Part shown: positions 10,681 to 20,806 of the stretch, in pieces
How positions within the stretch are numbered: the first letter of the stretch is position 1
How the letters are laid out: each line of letters opens with the position of its first letter
Assembly (NCBI GenBank): GCA_956465555.1
Contig: OY101125.1
Location: forward strand, 250,501-314,500
Direction: 5' to 3'
Length of the DNA stretch: 64,000 bases
Source of the DNA: Nitzschia sp. pyKryTriq1
Lineage: Eukaryota; Bacillariophyta; Bacillariophyceae; Bacillariales; Bacillariaceae
Translations under genes and position numbers: made by a program
The notes under the pieces: model-generated
Databases searched by the model: none
Seen by the model: only the letters and a program-made list of their open reading frames with translations
What the model was told of the DNA's origin: nothing

Positions 10681-12617
10681 TCATGCGAACTGCCCTGATG
10701 GTGATGATGGTGGTGGTGGTGGTGTAGTACTTATTGTAGTAAGAGGGAGAGGATTGGAAAGGGCCGAAATATCCGATCGAGTATGCATATCATTATTGAT
10801 ATTACCCTTTTGAAGTTCGATTTCTCGATTACGAGCGGCCAATTGTTCCAAGGTTTGTCCCGTCGTTTCCGGTAGGCTCGTAAAATAAAAGGGAAGCGAG
10901 GCCAATCCGACCATACCATACAGGGCAAACAATCCACCACTTCCCAACCATTCGTACAAACTAACGGCCGTCAAGGCTACGGTACCGCTCGTACAACGAT
11001 TGACGGCGGCACACAAGGTCATACCGGTCGCACGTTCGGAAAGTCCGAGACTTTCGGACGCTACCAAAAAGGTAAAGGGGCCCAATCCGATACTGAAACT
11101 GGCCATGATCAGACACAAGAAAATGACGATAAAGAGTGGATGCCAATCTCCATAAAAGGCCCAACTCAACAGTAGCGTCGATAACATCAAGGAAATGGCG
11201 GATCCCAACATGAGTGGTCGTCGACCAATCTTATCGACCCATTGCATGACAATGAGTTCGGGTATCAATTTGCACAGTCCGACAAAGCAATTCCCCAATA
11301 AACGTTGGGTAGGTGATTCCAATCCAGCATGTAACAAAAAGTCGGCACTGTAATACAAGACTGCTTCCGTACCCGTAATTTGTTGCCAAAATCCCAAGGC
11401 CATGGAAAGTTTCATTCCATGAGTAAATCGGCATTGCGTAATAGCTTCAATAGGACTCAAACGTGCCGCCGAAAGCGTACCCGCGCAGGAAGAAGCTTCT
11501 TCCTGTTGGAGTTCCTCTTCAATCGAAGACACGGCTTTGAAAATTTGTCGTGGATTGCTACCCAAACTTTCCATGACCCGACTGGCTGCCTCCGGTTGTT
11601 GTTTCATGACTAACCATCGTGGCGATTCGGGCAAATGGACCAAATTATACAGTACCATAATCGGCAATAGAATTCCCAAACCTAGCATGATGCGCCATTT
11701 GATAGAATCGGGTACGTTGGGTATCAGTTCGACAAGAAATCCGAGTACATATCCCAACAGAATTCCTCCATTAATCGCCACATCAAAGACGGTATTGAGT
11801 TTTCCCCGCAAATGTGTGGGTGCGACTTCGGACAAGTAAACGGGTGCAACGACAAAGGAAACACCGACGCCCATACCCGTGACGATTCTTCCGCACAACA
11901 ATAGATAGTATCCTGGAGCACACGCCATGAGAAGCGTCCCCACGACAAAGATCCACGAGCATACCTTGACGGTATATTTTCGGCCATGTTCATTGGCAAT
12001 TTTACCACCCAACACGGCTCCCTATGATATATATGTGATATAATAATATTATTAACCAACAAACCAAGACAAAAGAGTGAGATATACCGGTATTCGTCAA
12101 TGGACATGAAAATGAACATGAACAAAATATTATGACGTACAATAGCTGCGACAAAGTTGAGACTGCCCATGGCCAATTCCTTTTGAATACTATTCAATTC
12201 CATCGTTTCTTCCATCGGTTGAATGGCAGCTGCCATGATTCCGACATCGTATCCCAACGTGGCTGCCGTAGCCGCCGCTACCAAGACTAAGCGCTGCAGT
12301 CCTTGATGCAACGGTGATGATTCGTCATTCTCATTCTCATCCTCTTCGTTGTCGTCGCCTTCGTCGTCGGCTGCGTTGGCTTCTTCCATGGAAGAGTGAG
12401 GTGTATGGTAGGGTTGATAGGTTTCGCCGTCATTATCATCGTCGGTACTACTGCTGGTAGGTATTCCAAAATTATGGTTGTGCTTATCGCTCTTTATCGG
12501 TGGTCGTTGTTGTGATGGTTCCGCCGGTGGAGGGGATGAGGTGATAGCATCCGCCTGATGATGGCCGCGGATGCTGATGCTGCTAGGTAGCAGCATTTTC
12601 GTTTCATTCTTGGCCAT
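10681..12617 (-). CDS. MFS sugar-porter family transporter
   Basis: The exons are 12617-12141 and 12021-10681 with a phase-0 intron (119 nt, GTACGT...ATAG), giving 605 aa. It is a 12-helix proton-linked or facilitative hexose/polyol carrier of the major facilitator superfamily. Family signatures visible are GYDVGIMAAA in helix 1, GGKIANEHGRK after helix 2, PESPRWLV after helix 6, QQITGTEAVLYYS in helix 7, DKIGRRPLM, and PETTGQTLEQL at the end of helix 12. The first 95 residues are an acidic, Asp/Glu/Asn-rich cytosolic tail, much longer than in most sugar porters. It is transcribed away from two mannitol dehydrogenase genes, so mannitol, fructose or a related hexose is the best substrate guess. 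That is inference; the transport specificity cannot be read from the sequence. Confidence 0.93.
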
Positions 12618-13196
12618 CTTCTAAGAGAAGAGCTTATTTTGAATACTGTATTGATTTTATGAATGATGGACGACTCCTCCTCCTCTTTATCGATCGGAAC
12701 AATCAATGCGTTCCAAACCAAAAGGCAAAGAAGTAGTGATATATTATTATGAGACAACAAAAGAAAAAAGAAGCACTAAACAAACATAAACATCGACCTC
12801 GCTCGCGCTTTGCAAAAAAGGAGCTGTCGAAGTCCGATGTGATTGGTGCATAATCCTCATCCGGTCGCTAAATACGATAACGGTAAGTTCTTATTTAACC
12901 GTCATCAGACACGTGGTCCAATGAGAACCCTGAAGAATCCTCAATCATTGTACATATCATAGTGCGGATCCAAAAAAATCCATAACTCCCCTTCTCCCAT
13001 TTCGCGTTTCTGGTGTCGGATGTGTACCACTGAGCGTCTGTCATCCCCCGCCCGCCATGCCAGCTGATGAGAAAGCCAATAAACTATTACAAAGGCACTC
13101 CATCTTCTCGCATCGTCACTTTTTTTCCTTTCGACCGCGTTCGCATCTTGCCTTTTGACCTTCTACTTTTCATCAACAAAATCAACAACATCAACA
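12618..13196. promoter_or_regulatory. divergent promoter region, sugar porter / mannitol dehydrogenase 1
   Basis: This 579-bp head-to-head interval has a G-box core CACGTG at 12910-12915, a nearby CCAAT at 12918, a reverse CCAAT (ATTGG) near 12841, and an AT-rich TTATTTAA near 12890. None is proven. The geometry suggests shared control of the carrier and enzyme genes. Confidence 0.45.
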
Positions 13197-14714
13197 ATGA
13201 AGCTATCTACAGCAAATCTCTCTTCGATTGCCTCTAAAGGTGTCGTCCAAGTCCCCCAATATGATCGTTCCTTGGTCAAGCCTGGAATTTTGCATGTCGG
13301 AATTGGCAATTTTCATCGCGCCCACATGGCCGCGTATTTGGACGATTTGTTGGAACAAGATTTTGAACACGCCCACAATTGGGGCATTGTCGGTGCCGGA
13401 ATGTTGCATTTTGATCAAGCCAAGCGCGATTTGTTGGAACCACAAGATTGGTTGCAAACAGTCGTCGAACACGATGCGACCGTGACCCGGCCTCGGATTT
13501 TGGGTAGCATGATTGATTTCTTACCCATTGATCCTCAAGCCATTGCAACGGCCTTGCAAAATCCTCAAATCAAAATCGTGTCTCTCACTGTGACCGAAGG
13601 AGGATACTTTTTAAAGGATGGTGGAAAGTTTGATGTGAATCATCCTCACATCCAACAGGATATTGCCCATCCCGACACAACCCAAACGATATTTGGAGTT
13701 TTGTGTCAAGCGGCCAAATTTCGAAAGGAAAACAATCTTCCCTTGTTTACCATTTTGTCGTGCGACAATATTCCCCACAATGGGGACGTTACGAAAAGTG
13801 TCGTCATTGGCTTGGCCAAGGCACAAGATGCATTGCATGCTACCTCCTTTGCCGAATGGTTGGAGGACAAGATGGGATTTCCCAATTCCATGGTCGATCG
13901 TATCACTCCGGCTACTACCGACGAACAAAAGAAGTTTATTCAAGAACAATATGGCTATGAAGAGGCATGTCCGGTCTTTTGTGAACCCTTTCGTCAATGG
14001 GTATTGGAAGATGCCTTTTCCGAGAGTGGTCGTCCTCCATTGGACATGCTGGAAAATGTCAAGTTTGTCCCCGATGTCACACCGTACGAATTCATGAAGA
14101 TTCGCATTTTGAATGGAGGACACGCCAGTCTCTGCTATCCCAGCGCTCTATTGGATATCCCATATGTGCATGAAAGTATGCAACATCCGACGATTGCCGC
14201 CTTTTTGGATTGTTTGGAACATTCCGAAATTATTCCCACTGTTCCTCCCGTTCCCGATACCGTATTGGTAGAGTATTGGGATACGATTGCCAAACGCTTT
14301 TCCAATCCAACCCTCAAGGATACGATTGGTCGGAATTGTTATGATGGGGCCAGTCGTCAACCCAAATTCATTGTTCCGGCCATCCAAGACAATTTGGCAG
14401 CTGGACGCAGCGTCGATGGCATGGCGTTGGTATCGGCACTATGGTGTCGGTATTGTCAAGGCAAAACCGAATCGGGCAAGGAGATCCTACCCAATGATCC
14501 TCAATGGGATCGTCTCCATGCATTGGCCACCAGCACCACCAAGGAAACCTCTGTTTCGCCCAAGGCGTGGTTGGAAGGATTACCCGACGTCTATGGTAGT
14601 ACCGTGGCGACCTCGCCCGTCTTTATCCAAGCCTTTGACAAGGCCTTGACTCGTATTCAAAAAGACGGAGTCGAATCGGCCATGAAACAATACGTGGCCG
14701 ATTGTAAGAAATGA
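13197..14714 (+). CDS. mannitol 2-dehydrogenase-type long-chain dehydrogenase, copy 1
   Basis: This is a single-exon gene of 505 aa starting at MKLSTANLSS. It belongs to the polyol-specific long-chain dehydrogenase/reductase family (mannitol 2-dehydrogenase, fructuronate and altronate reductases), which interconverts mannitol and fructose with NAD(P). The N-terminal nucleotide fold shows HVGIGNFHRAHMAAY. The catalytic triplet K-x4-N-x2-H is intact as KIRILNGGH (K301, N306, H309), matching the Lys-Asn-His of the Pseudomonas enzyme. DNIPHNG and RITPATT are further family blocks. There is no targeting peptide, so it is probably cytosolic. A close tandem paralogue follows at 15519. Substrate specificity (mannitol versus other polyols or uronates) is inferred from overall resemblance, not proven. 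Confidence 0.93.
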   Translation: MKLSTANLSSIASKGVVQVPQYDRSLVKPGILHVGIGNFHRAHMAAYLDDLLEQDFEHAHNWGIVGAGMLHFDQAKRDLLEPQDWLQTVVEHDATVTRPRILGSMIDFLPIDPQAIATALQNPQIKIVSLTVTEGGYFLKDGGKFDVNHPHIQQDIAHPDTTQTIFGVLCQAAKFRKENNLPLFTILSCDNIPHNGDVTKSVVIGLAKAQDALHATSFAEWLEDKMGFPNSMVDRITPATTDEQKKFIQEQYGYEEACPVFCEPFRQWVLEDAFSESGRPPLDMLENVKFVPDVTPYEFMKIRILNGGHASLCYPSALLDIPYVHESMQHPTIAAFLDCLEHSEIIPTVPPVPDTVLVEYWDTIAKRFSNPTLKDTIGRNCYDGASRQPKFIVPAIQDNLAAGRSVDGMALVSALWCRYCQGKTESGKEILPNDPQWDRLHALATSTTKETSVSPKAWLEGLPDVYGSTVATSPVFIQAFDKALTRIQKDGVESAMKQYVADCKK

Positions 14715-15518
14715 GTAGTAGACGAGCTAAGTAAAAGAAGAGAAATGAGAATGGGAAGGAAAGATGATCCGTGAATTTCCTATGAGAATTATCTGCTAGT
14801 AGTAGAGACTAGTATGGCCTTTCAAAACCAAAACGGAAACACCAGCACTTTGTTCCTACATCTCGTACTAGTAGTAGTTTACAGTGCAGTCCTCTCAACT
14901 ATCTATTAGTACTAGAGAATAATAGTGAATAGAAGTGAGTATGTGCTAGGTCTGTCGTGGGTTCTATCCATTGAAGCGACGACAGTAGTAGTGTACTCTA
15001 TGTAGCACACAGCGAACTTGGCTTTGGTGATAACGTTTGAGCTGTGAAAGAGAATATGCTGAAAGATACCGGTACTACGACCATCCGAAGATGATGCTGG
15101 TGCCGACAGCAAGAACCGCTGTGTTTGGGACCTCTCGCCGGGTGCCGTGAGACGAAGAAGAAGAAGAGAATCATCCTTGGAAGAAAATAAAAAGTATCCA
15201 GCAATGTAGCTTTTATCATGTTAGATACCTTTCGCTTTGTTCCGATTCCAAGCCAATCAGATTGCCGTATTTTACGCACGCGTGGAAGTACCGGGTGTGA
15301 CGTAGCGGATGCGAACACTTCGTTTTCTATATGCTGTTTCGACTTCTTCTCTCGTTTTCGTGTTTTCTTTTCTCGTCACTCACTCAAATCGTCATCGGTC
15401 GTCGTTCTTCACAACAAACTCTTCATTGTTTCCTTTCCTTCTTCATTCAATGGACGTCTCCTGGACGCAATCTAGTACAATTAACATTCCGACGTAAAGC
15501 CCCAACGATTCCACCATC
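14715..15518. other. intergenic stretch between tandem mannitol dehydrogenase genes
   Basis: No gene is seen in this 804-bp stretch. It holds a TACCGGTA site at 15067, several CTAGTAG tracts, a CCAAT near 15251, and a CRE-like TGACGT near 15298. The last two may belong to the promoter of copy 2. Confidence 0.4.
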
Positions 15519-17003
15519 ATGCGCCTATCAACTTCTATGCTCACGTCTTTGGCCAAAAAGGGCGTTTCGGTGCCCAAATTCGATCGAGCGTCGATCAAGC
15601 CAGGCATCGTGCACGTCGGAGTAGGAAATTTTCACCGCTCTCATATGGCAGCATATGTCAACGACATGATGCTGACTAACTTTGACGTTGGTAAAAACTG
15701 GGGTATCATTGGATGTGGAACCCTTCATTTTGATCAAGCCAAACGGGATTTGTTGGAACCCCAAGATTGGCTCCAAACCTTGGTGGAGCGCGATAGCGAT
15801 AGCACGAACGCTCAAGTGTTGGGATGCATGACGGACTTTTTGCCGATTGATATCCAGGCGATCCAAAAGACCTTGGAGAATCCAGACATTAAAATCGTAT
15901 CGCTGACGGTCACGGAAGGTGGATACTATCTCAAGGATGGCAAGTTCGACCTGCAAAATGAGCACGTCAAGCATGATATTGCCCATCCGGACGATCCGAA
16001 GACCATCTTTGGTGTCCTGTGCAAGGCAGCTCGATTCCGAAAACAAAACGATATGCCACTTTTCACGGTTCTGTCTTGTGACAATATTCCTCACAATGGC
16101 AACGTTTGCCAAAGGGCGGTCATCAGCCTGGCCAAGGCGCAGGACGAGCATTTTGCCAACTGGATGCTGGACCACGTGGCGTTTCCCAATTCCATGGTGG
16201 ACCGAATCACACCCGCCACTACCGACGAGCAAAAGAAGTTCATTAAAGACAAGTTTGGTTATGATGATGCCAGTCCTGTTTTCTGTGAACCGTATCGACA
16301 GTGGGTTCTGGAAGATACCTTTTCAGCGGCCGGGCGGCCACCACTGGACATGCTCGAAAATGTCAAATTTGTTCCCGATGTCATGCCGTATGAATTCATG
16401 AAGCTCCGCATTCTCAATGGTGGTCATGCTAGTCTTTGCTATCCGAGCGCCTTGTTAGATCTCGAGTTTGTTCATGAAAGTATGGAACATACGACTATTT
16501 CGGCCTTTTTGGATACTCTCGAACGTCACGAGATCATTCCTACAGTGCCACCCGTCCCAGACACGGTCTTGAACGACTATTGGACGACCATTGCCAACCG
16601 ATTCACGAATCCAACGCTCAGCGATAAAATTGCACGCAATTGCTACGATGGTCTGAGTCGTCAACCTCAATTCATAGTCCCTACCATGCAGGACAACATG
16701 AAAGCAGGTCGATCGGTAGATGGTATGGCGCTGGTTTCCGCCATGTGGTGCCGATACTGCCAAGGGACTACCGAATCGGGCAAGGAGATTCCACCCAACG
16801 ATCCGCAATGGGACCGCCTTCATACATTGGCTCTACAAGCCAAGGATGACCCAAAGATTTGGCTTCAAGAATTGTCCGAGGTCTACGGATCCAACGTCTC
16901 TCCCGAATTTGTGTCGGCATTTGAAAAGGCCCTCTTCAGCATCCAAACAGATGGTGTCGAAGCTGCCATGAAGAAGTATGTGGCAGCCAACAACAAGAAA
17001 TAA
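15519..17003 (+). CDS. mannitol 2-dehydrogenase-type long-chain dehydrogenase, copy 2
   Basis: This single-exon gene codes for 494 aa and is colinear with copy 1 along its whole length; long blocks are identical, such as FDQAKRDLLEPQDWLQT and SLTVTEGGYYLKDG-type segments. The catalytic Lys-Asn-His are at 295, 300 and 303 (KLRILNGGH). It starts MRLSTSMLTSLAKKG, parallel to the start of copy 1, so both starts support each other. Differences concentrate in surface segments (for example a shorter loop after SLAKAQDE), which suggests an old duplication with both copies kept functional. The likely role is mannitol/fructose interconversion, perhaps with different cofactor preference or expression from copy 1. 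Confidence 0.93.
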   Translation: MRLSTSMLTSLAKKGVSVPKFDRASIKPGIVHVGVGNFHRSHMAAYVNDMMLTNFDVGKNWGIIGCGTLHFDQAKRDLLEPQDWLQTLVERDSDSTNAQVLGCMTDFLPIDIQAIQKTLENPDIKIVSLTVTEGGYYLKDGKFDLQNEHVKHDIAHPDDPKTIFGVLCKAARFRKQNDMPLFTVLSCDNIPHNGNVCQRAVISLAKAQDEHFANWMLDHVAFPNSMVDRITPATTDEQKKFIKDKFGYDDASPVFCEPYRQWVLEDTFSAAGRPPLDMLENVKFVPDVMPYEFMKLRILNGGHASLCYPSALLDLEFVHESMEHTTISAFLDTLERHEIIPTVPPVPDTVLNDYWTTIANRFTNPTLSDKIARNCYDGLSRQPQFIVPTMQDNMKAGRSVDGMALVSAMWCRYCQGTTESGKEIPPNDPQWDRLHTLALQAKDDPKIWLQELSEVYGSNVSPEFVSAFEKALFSIQTDGVEAAMKKYVAANNKK

Positions 17004-17316
17004 TCAATATGATATCGCTAAGTCAAAATCTAGCCCATTAGTTTCTTTCATGCTGTACTTCCATGCTGCCTGCATAATGTTTCGTCATGAGCTGCTGCTG
17101 GTACCAGTAGTGTCGTTCGGTGGGTCCGCCCTGTGATTGATAGCGGTCGATGGATGATGGATTCTTCATTCAGCCCTTGAATCCGATATTTCGAGTAGGA
17201 GAACGCTGGAAATGGGTTTTGCGTTCACAGTGGTAGCATTATCTACTGAAGCGATGAAGAATGTTCTCGGTCAAGGAACATAATATGTCCTTGGCGGGCT
17301 CCCTACTGGATTTGCA
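17004..17316. other. convergent 3' region, no gene seen
   Basis: This is a short tail-to-tail interval between mannitol dehydrogenase 2 and the prolyl 4-hydroxylase gene. I see nothing coding in it. Confidence 0.4.
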
Positions 17317-19632
17317 TTATACGCATCGTTTCTCTGATTGTGTCAGGAAATCTACAGAAAAACAATATCACGTGAGTTGTCTTCCTTTTGCAGTATAGTA
17401 ACCTCCTCGGGTCCGTTTTTTAAACCAGCTTACCTCGAAGGTGAATCCATGCGTTGGTTCCGTATTTCATACCCTGGAAGAAAGAATCAATATAGTCAGT
17501 CAAAGTAAACTACTATAATATCACTGTCTGTTTCCAGTTGTACATATCGCACACGTACCTTGGTTACTGGCAATGCTTCATGATGCGTCCGTTCGTCCAA
17601 CTCTTCTGGATCCTCATCCAATACACTCGGCCAAATGACGACCTTTCCCTTCTTGGGCTGAACCGTGATGCCCAAGCGTCCAAAGTGGGTTCCACCCCCC
17701 TCTTCCACATCGTTCAGATACATAAACACGGTCAGTATCCGAGGACCGTGTGGGCGATCCCATTCGGACACAATATAATCATGGCTATTATAATAAATAT
17801 ATGGACGAAAACAATACCGGTAGAAATGGGTTAGCAAAGAAATTCAATTCAATATCACATGTGGGTATCGTAGCATCACTTACTGCTCTTCATAGAATTG
17901 CCCGGTCTCGTATTTCAGAATCTGATAGTCTATACGAGTATTAAACAAGGAAAAATAATACGAATTGAGTCCCCGTGGTATTGTACAGTATCTCAACACC
18001 GCACTGCGCACTCTGCATTCCTCACAAATAAAACTTACATTCCGAGTGATTCCTGTGGATGCCAGTCAAAGTGTCGATCCGCTCATGGACAGGCCCCGTG
18101 ATGGGATCGGTCCGGCACTCCTCGTAGCACCAAGCGTTGGTCGAAGTTCGCCACTCCACAGAGGTCGAACCCAATGTTCCATCAAATTCATCCTCGGCCG
18201 CAACATCCTCCGACCGTTCATATCCTCCTTCATATCCAAATTTAATAAACCGGGCACATTCCTCAGCACTGACAAAGGTATCCAGTGTGACAATCCAGGG
18301 CCCACCGGTGGTTTCGGGACTCGATACGATTTCCATAGGTCCGTAGTTTTCGGCCCATTGCGGATCGGAAATGATTCGTTGGAACATAGAATTGAGGTCT
18401 CCCGTCTTGGAAAAGGCTGCCTTGGCATTTGGATCTTTCGGACATCGCTTGTTATAATCCAACTGATCACAGCTATGACACGCGGGGGCACAGTATACAT
18501 GCATATACGTCGGATCGTCTTGACAATATCCCTGTGCCGCCCAGTAGGTACAATCCGGATGCTTATTTTCACATTCGTGCATGACCTTGGCATACTGCTC
18601 GGGATCCGACAAGACCGATTCCGTCATGTACTTGTGAGTCGCGTCGAGTAGCTCCTGAAGGGTCTCCATCGGTACTGTTTCGCCCATATGTTGGGGAACA
18701 CCCCAAGGAATGAGTTGAATCTTTCCTTTCTCTTTTTGCGCATCGGGCTGATCCTCATCCTCGTCCACATCCTCTTCCTCGCCTTCGGCCTCTGCTGGTT
18801 TGTAATAGAGTTTGATATACTCGTCGCATGTTTGACAGGCCGGGGAACAATTTTCCACCACTGAAAAAATAATGACACAAAAACAATAACAAAACAAAAA
18901 CAACAGGAAACGACAAGGAGCTTTTTCATGAGCGCCACGATCGCGTTGTTCTTGATGATTTCTTGATTGGAGTACGTATCGGTAAAAGTAATGTCGGAAC
19001 TTACTGTACTCCCGATCCGTCTCACAACTGCCACCCAACGCCCACACGACACAGTCGTTTTGGTAATTTCGGCATTCGTACTTTCCCTCGGAAAATTCCG
19101 GATCCCCACCAAAGACAACCTCGTTCATATACCGTGTCATTTTCTCCAATATTGGCACGATTTCATCCTCGTCGACTAGTTCCACCAGTTGTGGTCTGCC
19201 CCAATGGTTCAAGTCCCAATAGTATCCCTCACCAGCGCCATGCTGATCCTCCTCCTCCTCATCATCATCATCGTCGTCGTCGTCGTCGTCGTCGTTCCCA
19301 TTCTGCGGTGCACTACTCTCCGTTATAATATTGTTCCGACAAGTCTCATTTCCATCTTCGCCGCCACCACTACTAGAAGCGACTGCTGCTTCCACGATAT
19401 CTTCTTCTTTCACGGAGGACCCTCCTGCCGTGGTAGTCTCGGTGACACCACCACTGCTGCTGCTGCTGCTGCTGGTGGTTGTGGTGGTACTTTCATGCTC
19501 AGCTCCTTGCTGTTGCACGACCGAAGAGGTGCTACTCGTACCCGAACAAATACTCGTAGTGAGCAGCACTGTACTGCTGCAACAGCAGAACAAGAATATC
19601 GTCCACCGATGGTACTGGGCGACGACTCGCAT
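17317..19632 (-). CDS. secreted prolyl 4-hydroxylase with two ShK domains
   Basis: Six exons are proposed: 19632-19005, 18860-18039, 17929-17884, 17784-17559, 17473-17434 and 17351-17317. All phases agree and the product is 598 aa. An N-terminal hydrophobic segment (WTIFLFCCCSSTVLL) is a signal peptide or anchor. A long acidic Ser/Asp stretch follows, then two six-Cys ShK modules (ending CSPACQTC and CAPACHSC). The C-terminal 2-oxoglutarate/iron dioxygenase domain has QILKYETGQFYEEHHDY (iron His and Asp), a Gly-rich EEGGGTHFG strand, and HHEALPVTKGMK, with the second His and the oxoglutarate-binding Lys. It should hydroxylate proline in secreted proteins in the ER. The exon-3 to exon-4 junction rebuilds the EEHHDY motif, which supports the model. 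Low-complexity Asp/Ser runs in the first 130 residues come from GTC/GTC-type repeats. Confidence 0.92.
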
Positions 19633-20806
19633 GCTGCTGCTGCTATTACTTGCTGCTTTTTTGATGTCGTGTTGTCAACTACCTACTAACTGCCAACTTT
19701 CTTGGTTGTGTGGAGTGGTGTTAGGGTGACTCTACTGCGCTGGTAGACTACTCGTACTTTAGTAAAGGAATATTAGGATGGCAAAGATGTAACCATCGTC
19801 TCTCTATCGTACAAGTACAAGTATTAGCTTGATGCGAACATCGCATCAATCGATATCATTATCATCACTCGAGATATATCATCATCGATCATCGCGCACA
19901 TCATCGCAAAGGTTCGGTTTCTGGCGGGAAATATTGAGGTGAGTATTCTATCATGTGTTACAGTATCCATTTTTATACAGCACTGAAGCTATGCATTGAC
20001 CAATGCGAGCGCGGCGCTCTACAATTCAACCGTTATGGCATGCAGGCTGCTTGCTTGCATGCTCGGCATGCGGAATGAAAATATCATACATAGCTCGAAG
20101 CAAGCTCAAAGTCGCAAAAGTAGTATCTATGTTTCGGATTACTTTTTGGTTATTGTCGGCTGGCAGTTTTTTGAAATCCCTGAGACTATAGTCTACTATG
20201 GAGTCAAGATTCGAGAAGCAGTCCAGCAAGCACCGACATTATTTTTGATCAACATCGTCAAGCTCTCATCATTGAGACAACGCAGCATTGTCGTCTGAAA
20301 ATGGAACAATACTCGGACGACTCCTCCTCTGTATCCTTCCAAATTGCTGTTTGTTGTCTTTTGCTCACGGGGCAAATCCCAGCGAAGCGAAGCTTGCAAC
20401 GATTGTAGAGCAAATCTGCCTACTACTGTAGTAGGAGCCACTCGATAGAGCACGTGTTTGCTAGTAGCAGGGCAAGACGACGCATCGAGTTTTGGTTTGG
20501 GTGTCGATCGTGGGACCATCGTATGTGTCGAATCAATCAAGAGACGAACATACCACGACCACCTTGGCCCTTTAAACCGATTTGAAAGATAGTTCTTGTA
20601 CTGTAGGTACTAGTAGTAGAGCCATTTTATCATCTTATCTTGTGCTGCGGTTTACGGGTGATGCCCTCTTTTTCGTTCAATAAAAAATACATCTAGATGA
20701 AAAAGTGTGCAAGTAGTACAGTACTTCTCAATATTATAAACTCCAGCGAGTGTTATGGGATGATTCCATTGTTCCAATAAAACACGTCGCGACGACGTTG
20801 TTTTAA
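19633..20806. other. 1.2-kb intergenic stretch, no gene seen
   Basis: I see no convincing gene. Open frames here lack ATG starts or family features. The part nearest 19633 should hold the promoter of the prolyl 4-hydroxylase gene. Confidence 0.4.

Noticed and set aside
15528-16232. 234-codon minus-strand frame
   Set aside because: It is antisense to mannitol dehydrogenase copy 2; a matching antisense frame in copy 1 reflects the shared codon pattern.
19996-20298. 100-codon plus-strand frame before the zinc-cluster gene
   Set aside because: No ATG at the start, no domain, and no codon pattern like the neighbouring genes.
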